Positions 10,302-18,566 of a DNA stretch of 34,314 nucleotides are shown here, piece by piece. How positions within the stretch are numbered: position 1 is the first letter of the stretch; every line of letters begins with the position of its first letter. The notes beneath the pieces were generated by a model. The model worked only from the letters and a program-made list of their open reading frames with translations, was not told the origin of the DNA and did not search any database. The stretch lies in the NCBI GenBank assembly GCA_004143605.1, contig AWVY01000032.1:166273-200586 (forward strand), written 5' to 3'. Made by a program: the position numbers and the translations under genes. The DNA comes from Desulforamulus aquiferis. GTDB lineage: Bacteria; Bacillota; Desulfotomaculia; Desulfotomaculales; Desulfotomaculaceae.

Positions 10302-11143
10302 TTATCCTTTTTTGATATATAGTTTATCCTTAGAACCCAGTTCCACGTAACTGTTTTGATGGTCAGAAAACCTAATACTCTCTTTATTGCCAAGTCCTAG
10401 GATCCCTTCCTCTCCTAAACTCTCAAAAAACAGCTTATGAACCCGGTTCTGAAGGGTTTTATCAAAGTAAATGAGTACATTGCGACAGATTATTACATTA
10501 AATTCGTTTATGGACCCGTCAGTTACTAGATTATGGCGCGAAAAGACAACCCTTTCCGATAAAAAGGGATGGAAAATTACTTCACTTCCTTCAGCTCGAT
10601 AATATTCAGAGAAGGATCTGCTTCCTCCAGCCTTAAGATAATTGGCGGTATAGGTTTGCATTTTATCTATGGGAAATACCCCTCTACTTGCTCCCTTTAA
10701 GGCAACTTCATTTATATCGGTGGCATAAATGGTAGTCTTATGGTAAAGGTTCTCCTCATACAAAAGAATGGCCATAGAGAATACCTCCTCACCGGTGGCA
10801 CAACCTGCATGCCAAATACGGATAAAGGGATATCTTCGTAAAAGAGGCACTACGTTTTTCTAAAGGTCAGAAAAAAGCTTGGATCACGAAACATCTCTGT
10901 GACGGTAATGGACAAATCACCTAATAGCTTTGACATTGATTTTTTGTTATGCAGAACCAGGGCCTGCAAAGCTGATATACTTTGCAGGCGTTCTTCCCGC
11001 ATGCGGTGTAAAATTCTACGCCTTATAGAAGAAAATACATAGTTTCTGAAATCATAGCCATAGTGGCGAAATATGCCCTCCAAAAGTAGCTCAATTTCGA
11101 TATTCTCTAATTGCTCGGTTTGTTGTTCTTGGGATTCTTTTAT
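10302..11143 (-). CDS. cheR: CheR-type protein-glutamate O-methyltransferase (one frame break; start unclear)
   Basis: The enzyme methylates glutamates of chemoreceptors with S-adenosylmethionine. The N-terminal helical domain is YGYDFRNYVFSSIRRRILHRM, with SITVTEMFRDPSFF. The SAM domain has IRIWHAGCATGEEVFSMA, IYATDINEVALKGAS and VIICRNVLIYFD. One missing A near 10858 breaks the frame. The coding frame is open back to an in-frame TAG that ends the upstream kinase, with no ATG or GTG in it. The best site is an ATA codon at 11143, placed 6 bases after AGGATGGTG; TTG at 11083 is the alternative but has no ribosome site. I suspect the ATA is a miscalled ATG. Confidence 0.87.
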
Positions 11144-11146
11144 TTT

Positions 11147-13834
11147 CTACACCATCCTATATAGCCAAACCCTAAGCATTGACATAAGTTGTTCGGTATT
11201 TATGGGCTTAGTAATATAATCTGAGGCACCTGCACTAAAGCATTGTTCACGATCCGCTTTCATGGTTTTTGCTGTTAGAGCTATAATTGGCAATTTATCA
11301 TACTCAGGCTTATTCCTGATAGCCTTTATGGCTTCATAGCCATCCATATTGGGCATCATGATATCCATTAATATAAGGTCAATATCAGGGTTTAGCTCCA
11401 ACATGTCCAGGCCTTCCCTGCCATTTTCGGCAAAATATACCTCCACCTGGTGATTTTCCAATGCAGTGGTTACAGCAAAAATATTCCTTACATCATCATC
11501 CACTATCAGGATTTTCTTCCCTTTAAGAAAGGCCTGGCTTTGTTCTACAGGCTTAACCAGTTCCTGGGATTCATTTTCAATAATATCCGGGCCTGAATCC
11601 TGCGAATGGACCGGCAGATACAGGGTAAAGGTGCTTCCCTCTTCGTTAGACTTAACATCTATAAACCCACCTAGAAGCCCTGCCAATTCCCTGCTGATGG
11701 ATAAGCCAAGTCCGGTACCGCCATACTTCCGACTAGTTGTCCCATCGGCCTGACAAAAGGCCTCAAAGATAAGCTCTTGTTTTTCAGGGGGAATTCCGAT
11801 ACCGGTATCGGTTACAGAAATTGCTATCATGAATTGCTCTGCTTCCAATGTAGTGTTTAATCGTAACTTTTCATCTGCTAATCTTATTGTTAGTACAACA
11901 CTGCCCTTCTCGGTGAACTTAAATGCATTGGACAAGAGATTAAATAGTATTTGTTCTAATCTGTGTTCATCGGTGTAAACAATCTCAGGCAAGCTGTGGT
12001 CTATTATAGTCTCAAAGTTGAGTCTTTTTTTGTTAGCAACCGGAATAAAATGACGCTCAGCAAAGTCTTTTATATCAATTAATCTAATTCTCCCTTGGTT
12101 AATATCCATCTTACCTGATTCGATCTTTGCTAAATCAAGGACCTCATTGATTAGTTGAAGTAGATCATTGCCGGAGGTAATAATGGTTCTGGCATATTCC
12201 ATTTGTTTTTCTGTTAAGTTGCCCTGCTGATTTTCGGCCAAGAGCTGTGAAAGTATTAACATACTATTCAACGGAGTCCTGAGCTCATGGGACATATTGG
12301 CTAAAAACTCCGATTTATACCTAGAAGCCTGCTCTAACTGATAAGCCTTGTCCTCAAGGTCAGCCTTTATTTTTTCCAATTCCTTTGTCCTCTGCTCAGA
12401 TTCCCGGTATTGCTCCTCTAATTTTTCATTGAAGGTCTTTAATTCCTCCTGCTGTAGCTGTAATTCTTCTGATTGTATTTGTAATTCCTCGGTTAATTCC
12501 TGGGATTCCTTCAGCAATTTTTGTACCTGCATATGTCCTGCTACCCTGTTAATAGTTACACCAATGATGTTTGCCAATTCGTGAAGCAGGTTTTGTTGCA
12601 ATTGGCTAAAATTCTCAAGGGAGCTAGTTCAATTACCGCCAATACCTGATTTTCAAACTTCACTGGCACAAGGATTAGGCTCTTGGGAGCTAATTTGACT
12701 ATTCCAGTAGTAATCTGTATATGTTTATCTGTAACCCTAGTTAGATGAATAATCTTACTTTCTACAGCACATTGACCCACTAGCCCTTCGCCTATTTGAA
12801 ACCTTCTCGATCCATCCTCCAGCCTCTCGGCAGCATAAGCAGCAAGTTCCTTAAGTACTCTGGTCTCCTTCTCCTTCCAGCAAGTAAAAATGCCATGACT
12901 TGCACCCACTGATGGAGTAATTTTATTGATTAGTATCTGGGCCAAGTCCTTTAGATTAAGGACACCCTGCTGGAGGTTGCTAATTTCTGCCATTCTGGTC
13001 TTTAACAAGCTATGCTCCTGCATAGCTTCCAGGTAGGCCTTTTCTTGTTTGCTATGCTCCTCAAGACTAGCTGACATTTGATTAAACGCCAGGGCTATCT
13101 CCCCAAATTCATCCCGGGAAGAAATATTAATTTTTGGCATTTTATCATCTGAAGCAGTTAATGGCATTTGAGATAAGGCAGAAGTAATCTTTGTAATTCT
13201 TCCGTATATATTCGTTATAATCCAGCCGACTATCAAGGCACCAAGGAAGAACCCGCCAAGGGCAAAGGATATGGTAATATTTCTAGCCTTATGGTATTCT
13301 TGCTCCGAATTTAATACTATTTCATCCATGGTGGTTTCCTGATAGGATATAAGATCTTCTATGGCCCCAAAAAGAACTAGCCTCACAGTCCTACCCTCAT
13401 TAAGCAGCAGACCTGTAGCTTCTTCTCTTCTACCATTCCCGGACAATTCAATAATATTTGCCTCAATACGATTATAGGCAGTGAATAATTCCTTTACTTG
13501 AATTACTAGCTCCCTCATATGTGGGGCAAGTTCTAGCTCATCTAATTCATTGAGGGCCGCTATGGCAATTTTACGAGATTTTTCAATTTGTGCATAATTC
13601 TCTTTATTTCTTTCACTATCAAGCTCTAATGTAATTTCTTTTAAAATACTATTAATATTACTTACTTCATAGCGGAGTGTATCGGCCAATTTGACCTTTT
13701 GGTATCTATCCTTAACTACCTCGTCTATATTTTTATTTAGACCTTGCAGTATGGATATATACAGTACGGATAGAACAAATGTTACTAAAAAAAAGTGAAC
13801 CAAATCCGATAAATAATTTCGTTCTAAGTTTCAT
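11147..13834 (-). CDS. Membrane hybrid histidine kinase: 4HB-HAMP-GAF-HisKA-HATPase-REC (frame-broken)
   Basis: This sensor kinase has about 895 residues. TM1 (about 7-30) and TM2 (about 188-211) flank an outside helical bundle like that of chemoreceptors. HAMP (about 212-262), GAF (about 285-405) and a long Glu/Gln-rich coiled coil (about 435-510) follow. HisKA has FLANMSHELRTPLNSM (His about 515). HATPase_c has LFNLLSNAFKF, VTDTGIGIP and GGTGLGLSIS. The C-terminal REC has LIVDDDVRN and the phosphoacceptor LMDIMMPNMDG. I place the start at the ATG at 13834 (MKLRTKLFIGFGSLFF) after AGGGGC. A dropped T near 13790 hides it, and a dropped G near 12618 breaks the end of GAF. It is first of a three-gene operon with cheR and a second kinase. 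Confidence 0.92.
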
Positions 13835-13925
13835 AATATTGCCCCTAGTTTGTTTATTATTTGATAATATTACTCTTTCTCTTAATTTCTTTTATTCTCC
13901 TGCCCATTTTTGGCAAATTTTAGAT

Positions 13926-14004
13926 AAAAAAATAAACCCTTTATGTTTTGAACGCTCCCTATCGGGTAGACTGGGGAGCATATCATTTAGCAAAGGGTTT
14001 ATTT
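13926..14004 (-). terminator. Nested-hairpin terminator after mgtE
   Basis: The outer arms AAATAAACCCTTT and AAAGGGTTTATTT are perfectly complementary (13 bp). They enclose a second hairpin, GCTCCC/GGGAGC, with a 14-base loop (13954-13979). On the minus strand the outer stem runs into seven Ts. A terminator for mgtE is the simple reading, but the enclosed stem-loop is larger than a terminator needs. It also stands in the 5' region of the kinase operon. Confidence 0.7.
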
Positions 14005-14027
14005 CATAATATTGTTTTCGGGTCAAG

Positions 14028-15386
14028 CTACATTAGTCTTGTAATAAAAATAGTTGCCAGGGTAAAGTAAACGGTCAAGGAAAATACATCATTTAAGGTA
14101 GTAATTAGCGGACCCGAGGCTACTGCTGGATCCACATTAAATCTATATAATATTAAAGGTATTATTGTCCCGGCCAAGGTGCCAATGATTAGGGTTAAAA
14201 ATAATGAACTGCCCACAACCAATCCTAAAACAGGATCTCCCTGCCAGAGATAAGCAATGATTGAAATCAATGCGCCACAGACAACCCCAATGATACATCC
14301 AACCCCCAGTTCCCTAAGGACCAGTTTGAAGGTGGTTTTACGGTCAATATCATTCACCACCAGGCCCCTAATAACCACGGCCAGTGATTGTGTACCTGTA
14401 TTTCCGGTCATTCCAGCAATCATGGGCATGAAAAAAGCCAGGGATACCACCTGGGCCAGGGTATCCTCAAAGCCACTAATGATACTGCCGGATATTAGGC
14501 CAATAAACAGCAGTAGGATAAGCCAGGGTAGTCTTCGAAAGGAAGCAGTAAAGGCACTGGTTTGAAAATCGATGGAGTGACCCGAGGCGGAGAACTTCTC
14601 AATATCCTCATTAGCCTCCTCCATAACCACATCAATTACATCATCAACGGTAACAATACCGACTAAGTTATTTTCTTCATTGACAACGGGTATGGCAATA
14701 AAATCATACCTTTGGATAAGGCGGGCCACTTCTTCTTGGTCCATATCAACCTGAACAGAAATAACCCTATTGAACATTATCTCACTGACTTTATCCTGAT
14801 GATTGGCCAGGAGCAGATCCCTATAGGAAACTACCCCAACAAGTTTACCTCCTTCATCCAACACGTAAAGGTAGTATATGGTCTCTGCCATATTGGCAAA
14901 GGACTTAAGCTTTTCAATTGCCTGGGCTACCGTATAGTAAAGGCGAATCCAAACGTACCTGTTGGTCATGATACCACCGGCAGTATCCGGGGCATACCTC
15001 ATAAAATCCTGAACGGTCTGGGATTCCTCTTTTTTCATCATGGCCAGGAACCCTTCAATTTTCTCCACTGAAAGTTCGCCCAGCAGGTCTGCCAAATCGT
15101 CGGTCTGCATGATATCCATAACTTGGGATGACTTCTCTACGCCAAGTTTATGTAATATATCTAATTGTACATCACTTTCCAGTTCTTGGAGCAGCATAGC
15201 TATATCCCTTGAATTTAGAGATAATAAAAATTTGTGGCGGTGCTTTTCCGGAAGATCTAAATATAGCTGGGCTATATCATAGGGTTGAAGTTCCTCAATG
15301 ATATGTCGTAACCCATCTTTTTTTATTTCCTTTAAATTCTTAATCACCAGTAAAAGCAATTGGTCATCGTTCATGTGATAATTCAT
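14028..15386 (-). CDS. mgtE: Magnesium transporter MgtE
   Basis: MgtE is a Mg2+ channel gated by intracellular Mg2+. At 452 residues it is of normal length and has no frame break. The N-terminal superhelical domain (about 1-130; LLQELESDVQLDILHKL) is followed by two CBS domains (about 135-260; YYTVAQAIEKL, GVVSYRDLL, IPVVNEENNLVGIVTVDDVIDV). The C-terminal half has five membrane helices, with the pore-region motif MIAGMTGNTGTQSLAV and ASGPLITTLNDVFSL at the end. The ATG at 15386 follows GGCGGTG. It has its own promoter about 100 bases upstream, with a short leader hairpin. Confidence 0.96.
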   Translation of the reverse strand: MNYHMNDDQLLLLVIKNLKEIKKDGLRHIIEELQPYDIAQLYLDLPEKHRHKFLLSLNSRDIAMLLQELESDVQLDILHKLGVEKSSQVMDIMQTDDLADLLGELSVEKIEGFLAMMKKEESQTVQDFMRYAPDTAGGIMTNRYVWIRLYYTVAQAIEKLKSFANMAETIYYLYVLDEGGKLVGVVSYRDLLLANHQDKVSEIMFNRVISVQVDMDQEEVARLIQRYDFIAIPVVNEENNLVGIVTVDDVIDVVMEEANEDIEKFSASGHSIDFQTSAFTASFRRLPWLILLLFIGLISGSIISGFEDTLAQVVSLAFFMPMIAGMTGNTGTQSLAVVIRGLVVNDIDRKTTFKLVLRELGVGCIIGVVCGALISIIAYLWQGDPVLGLVVGSSLFLTLIIGTLAGTIIPLILYRFNVDPAVASGPLITTLNDVFSLTVYFTLATIFITRLM

Positions 15387-15440
15387 GTTTTCACCGCCAA
15401 AGACAATATTCCCATAATCTAATTATCTTAATCAACAATG

Positions 15441-15463
15441 AACCCCTGTATGATACAGGGGTT
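15441..15463 (-). promoter_or_regulatory. Leader hairpin of mgtE
   Basis: AACCCCTGTA pairs perfectly with TACAGGGGTT around a 3-base loop, within the predicted mgtE leader. No T-run follows on either strand, so it is not a standard terminator. It may stabilise or regulate the mRNA. Confidence 0.5.
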
Positions 15464-15487
15464 TATATCTTATAAGATAATATTTTT

Positions 15488-15517
15488 AGAATATCTCATA
15501 TTCCCACAGCTTGTCAA
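15488..15517 (-). promoter_or_regulatory. Promoter of mgtE
   Basis: On the minus strand a perfect TTGACA (15517-15512) and TATTCT (15493-15488) are spaced by 18 bases, about 100 bases before the mgtE start. Confidence 0.65.
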
Positions 15518-15677
15518 ACAACTGGTATTAATTTAAGCATAAGTGATTATATTTCTGTAATATATTATTAAAAAATAATTTAAACTGACATAATTTCTTA
15601 ATCATGTCTTTTTTTATAAAAATAATTGCAAAAATCTAGCAAATTCATCATAAAATATATTTTCTTTGACCGTGATG

Positions 15678-15686
15678 TGGTAAAAT
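15678..15686 (+). promoter_or_regulatory. Extended -10 promoter of the GGDEF/HD-GYP gene
   Basis: TGGTAAAAT fits the extended -10 pattern TGnTAnnnT, 39 bases before the start codon. No good -35 stands at standard spacing, as is common with extended -10 promoters. Confidence 0.45.
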
Positions 15687-15724
15687 ATGGCTAAATATTT
15701 GATGATGGGGTAGGATTTTAAATT

Positions 15725-17584
15725 ATGATTGAACTCCATTGGAAAAAAATTTTTGATAATTCCCCCTTACCCTTCTTTATTTTGCAGGAGGGTTTTATAC
15801 GGTTAGGCAATAGCAAAATGATCATGGCTACAGGGTATTCCTCCAGTGAACTGGTGGATTTGCCTTTTTTAAAATTAGTACATAAGGATGATAGATTACT
15901 AATTATCCCCCAACTCCTTAGCTTTAAGGTTTTTGAAAAGTCCCTTATATGTGAATTTCGAATTGTCACCTGCCATAATAAAATTATCTTAGTACAAGGA
16001 CACTTTTCTCAGGTTAAATATAAAGGCGAGTTGGCTATTTTAGGACAAATCATTGATATTTCTGACCGTAAAATGATCAGTCTGGAACATACTGTGCGGC
16101 ACTCCTCGCTAATAAATACAGCCAGGGTTTTATCCCATACTTTTGAAGCGTCTTTGCATTTAGCTGAAGAACGTTTTTCCAAAGCTTTCAACGCCAGCCC
16201 TTGTCCTATGGCCATGCTATCGGAACAGGGTAAATTTATGGACGTTAATGATAGTTTCCTAAGCCTAATAGGTTATAACAGTATTGACATTTCAGGCTTA
16301 TATGCGAAGGAATTAAAGATATACGATACTATGCAGGACTATACCTTTGTTAAAGAACACTTAGAGCGGGAAGGTTCACTCCGGGAAAAAGAAATAGTAA
16401 TAAGCACTAAAAGTGGTGATAAACGTGTAGCTCTGCTATCTGCAGAGAAAATGAGTTTTCAGGAAGGCCACTGTTTCATAATTGTTCTCAGTGACATTAC
16501 TGAGCGAAAAAAAGCAGAGGAGCAGCTTAAGTATTTAAGCCTTCATGATGCCTTGACCAGCCTTTATAACCGCACCTATTTCGAGCAGGAAATGTGCCGC
16601 ATTGAGGGTGGTCGATTTCTGCCCGTGGGCATAATAGTTGCTGATGTTAATGGTTTAAAACTAGTTAATGACACCTTAGGCCACGATGCAGGAGATACCT
16701 TGCTCATGGCCGCTGCCAGCGTTTTAAGGGATTCCTTCCGGGATGAGGACATGGTAGCTCGAATAGGTGGGGATGAATTTGCCATCCTTCTACCAAATTG
16801 TGATTATCAGGCAGTTGAAAGTGGTTGCCAAAGAATTCGCAGGGCTATCGCAGCCTATAATGAAAAAGAACCTAAAATATTGATGAGCATTTCCCTGGGC
16901 TATGCTGTTAGTTCAAACCCTCAGACAGTAATGGGAGAGCTATTTAAAGAAGCAGACAACAATATGTATCGGGAAAAAATTGAACGGGGACAGGAAGCCC
17001 GTAAGGCCATAGTCCAAACACTTATGAAGGCGCTGGCGGTAAGAGATTTTATTACAGATGGTCATGCTGATAGGCTTTATGAGCTTGTGACCTTCGTGGC
17101 AGAGGATATAGGCCTATCAGATGACAGGCTTGCTTATCTTCAATTGCTGGCCCATTTTCATGACATTGGCAAGGTTGGTATACCTGATAAAATTCTGTTT
17201 AAGCCTGGCCCGCTAACACCTGAGGAATCTAATGAAATGAAACGTCATTGCGAAATTGGCCATCGTATTGCCAAGTCCTCCCCAGACCTTGCCCCCATTG
17301 CCGATTGGATATTAAAGCATCACGAGTGGTGGAATGGTAAAGGGTTCCCCCTGGGCCTTAGGGGTGAAGATATTCCCCCTGAATGCCGCATTTTATCCAT
17401 AGCCGATGCCTACGATGCCATGACAACCATTCGTCCATATCGGAACCCCATGTCCCAGGAAGCAGCAGTGGCAGAGCTTAAGCGCTGTTCAGGTACCCAG
17501 TTTGACCCGGGACTTGTCCGGGTATTTACACATGTGACAAGAAAATTTAAAGATAGGTCCCAGATAATTAAAAGCCCCCATTAA
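15725..17584 (+). CDS. PAS-GGDEF-HD-GYP cyclic-di-GMP enzyme
   Basis: This cytoplasmic protein of 619 residues combines synthesis and breakdown modules for cyclic di-GMP. Two PAS-like domains (about 1-120 and 155-275, the latter with ITERKKAEEQL) lead into GGDEF (about 280-435). GGDEF has the intact signature ARIGGDEFAIL and an RxxD inhibitory site (RDED) five residues before it. HD-GYP (about 440-610) has HFHDIGKVGIPD, HHEWWNGKGFP (GYP replaced by GFP) and ILSIADAYDAMT. Both active sites look complete, so it could be bifunctional. There is no frame break and no membrane segment. Its stop codon lies inside the terminator stem. Confidence 0.92.
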   Translation: MIELHWKKIFDNSPLPFFILQEGFIRLGNSKMIMATGYSSSELVDLPFLKLVHKDDRLLIIPQLLSFKVFEKSLICEFRIVTCHNKIILVQGHFSQVKYKGELAILGQIIDISDRKMISLEHTVRHSSLINTARVLSHTFEASLHLAEERFSKAFNASPCPMAMLSEQGKFMDVNDSFLSLIGYNSIDISGLYAKELKIYDTMQDYTFVKEHLEREGSLREKEIVISTKSGDKRVALLSAEKMSFQEGHCFIIVLSDITERKKAEEQLKYLSLHDALTSLYNRTYFEQEMCRIEGGRFLPVGIIVADVNGLKLVNDTLGHDAGDTLLMAAASVLRDSFRDEDMVARIGGDEFAILLPNCDYQAVESGCQRIRRAIAAYNEKEPKILMSISLGYAVSSNPQTVMGELFKEADNNMYREKIERGQEARKAIVQTLMKALAVRDFITDGHADRLYELVTFVAEDIGLSDDRLAYLQLLAHFHDIGKVGIPDKILFKPGPLTPEESNEMKRHCEIGHRIAKSSPDLAPIADWILKHHEWWNGKGFPLGLRGEDIPPECRILSIADAYDAMTTIRPYRNPMSQEAAVAELKRCSGTQFDPGLVRVFTHVTRKFKDRSQIIKSPH

Positions 17585-17606
17585 TTAGGGGCTTTAATTA
17601 TCTGGG
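17559..17606 (+). terminator. Long-stem terminator overlapping the GGDEF/HD-GYP stop codon
   Basis: CCCAGATAATTAAAAGCCCC pairs with GGGGCTTTAATTATCTGGG, a ~19-bp stem with one bulged A and a short loop. The inner part (AAAGCCCC/GGGGCTTT) followed by TTTAATTAT looks like the terminator proper. The coding frame ends inside the loop side of this hairpin. Confidence 0.75.
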
Positions 17607-17694
17607 GTAAATATTATGGAAAGGTTGTCCCGTGCTAGTTCTTCCACTATTTGCATATAATGTACGAAAAAGGTTATGTAAAGGAGCTAGACCT

Positions 17695-18150
17695 ATGCAC
17701 TCCGGGGAAACTACCATGATCCTGCTATTACTTATTGGACTTGCCGCCCGCTCCAATTTGATTTCAATTTGTTCCTGTATTTTGCTTATATTGCAGTTTA
17801 GCAAGCTGGACTTTATCTTTCCTTATTTAGAAACCCATGGCCTTGAGCTTGGATTGCTCTTTCTCCTGCTCTCTATTTTAGTTCCGGTAGCGACAGATAA
17901 AATTAGCAATCGTGACCTACTTTATAACATTACCTCTCTACCAGGTATTTTTGCCATTATTGGTGGTGCCTTAGCTACTCATTTAAATAGTGAAGGCTTG
18001 AAGCTAATGCAAATAGATCCAGGTATTATTTTTGGATTGATTGTAGGCTCGGTTATTGGCATTATCTTTTTTAATGGACAGCCTGTAGGTCCTCTGATGG
18101 CTGCAGGTGTGGCAGCTCTATTTTTAGAGATAGTACACTGGTTTATGTAA
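17695..18150 (+). CDS. UPF0756 (DUF441, YtwI/YeaL) membrane protein
   Basis: This 151-residue integral membrane protein has about four to five hydrophobic helices. Family hallmarks are LLLLIGLAARSNLISICSC near the start, then GLELGLLFLLLSILVPVA, SLPGIFAIIGGALATHLNSEG and GLIVGSVIGIIFFNGQPVGPL. Its function is unknown. I choose the ATG at 17695, with AAAGGAG 8 bases ahead, rather than an ATG at 17632 that would give an atypical 21-residue extension. It stands between two terminators or convergent genes and seems to be a single-gene unit. Confidence 0.88.
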   Translation: MHSGETTMILLLLIGLAARSNLISICSCILLILQFSKLDFIFPYLETHGLELGLLFLLLSILVPVATDKISNRDLLYNITSLPGIFAIIGGALATHLNSEGLKLMQIDPGIIFGLIVGSVIGIIFFNGQPVGPLMAAGVAALFLEIVHWFM

Positions 18151-18152
18151 AT

Positions 18153-18446
18153 TTAATACATCTTGATTTGAACCATTTGTACTACTTGAGCAATAAAATC
18201 GCCAATTATCGGTAGGTTAAGCACCACCAACTTCTGAAGAAAATACAGAAGAATCGCCCCAAGAATTGTAAAGCCAACGGCAATACCTACACCTCTGGCT
18301 ATCCCAGATATAAAATTAACCCACAGTAAACGTTTGGTATTTCCCAACAACTCCACGTATTCAGCCAATTTCATCTTTTCCATATTAGCTGCCAGTTGAT
18401 CAATACGATCCTGCAGAGTTATTTTACTTTGATTAATCTCATTCAT
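18153..18446 (-). CDS. DUF5665 family small membrane protein
   Basis: This 97-residue protein has a soluble helical start, the pattern MEKMKLAEYVELLGNTKRL, and one long hydrophobic region (about 48-72, GIARGVGIAVGFTILGAILL). It ends with an amphipathic stretch containing NLPIIGDFIAQVV. It matches my recollection of DUF5665, common in Clostridia; no function is known. The ATG at 18446 follows AGGGAGGG. It is divergent from the flavoprotein gene and convergent with the UPF0756 gene, 2 bases away. Confidence 0.78.
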   Translation of the reverse strand: MNEINQSKITLQDRIDQLAANMEKMKLAEYVELLGNTKRLLWVNFISGIARGVGIAVGFTILGAILLYFLQKLVVLNLPIIGDFIAQVVQMVQIKMY

Positions 18447-18499
18447 AATTTGATTCCCTCCCTGCTATATTGTTGCCAAATCAATAAAAACCCACTCCC

Positions 18500-18514
18500 G
18501 CCAATAATATTGGC
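18500..18514. promoter_or_regulatory. Perfect palindrome in the divergent DUF5665/NDH-2 gap
   Basis: GCCAATAATATTGGC is a perfect 15-base palindrome with a single central base. It lies in the 120-base region that must hold the promoters of two divergent genes. It looks like an operator for a dimeric regulator; which one is unknown. Confidence 0.4.
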
Positions 18515-18566
18515 AAGATTGCGCAAAATATTAACCAAACATAATTTACCCTGGGGAGGCTTAACA

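Larger units (their letters stand above)
15387..15724. other. AT-rich divergent intergenic region between mgtE and the GGDEF/HD-GYP gene
   Basis: These 338 bases without a gene hold the mgtE promoter and leader hairpin on the minus strand and an extended -10 for the GGDEF/HD-GYP gene on the plus strand. The middle (about 15525-15670) is very AT-rich and shows nothing else I can name. I saw no conserved M-box or c-di-GMP riboswitch core. Confidence 0.6.

Noticed and set aside
13780-13803. Kinase start at 13803
   Set aside because: The frame there begins after a dropped T; the repaired frame gives a proper N-terminus and ribosome site at 13834.
15387-15724. M-box before mgtE or cyclic-di-GMP riboswitch before the GGDEF/HD-GYP gene
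   Set aside because: The mgtE leader is only about 90 bases with one simple hairpin, and the other leader is about 30 bases; neither shows a known aptamer core.
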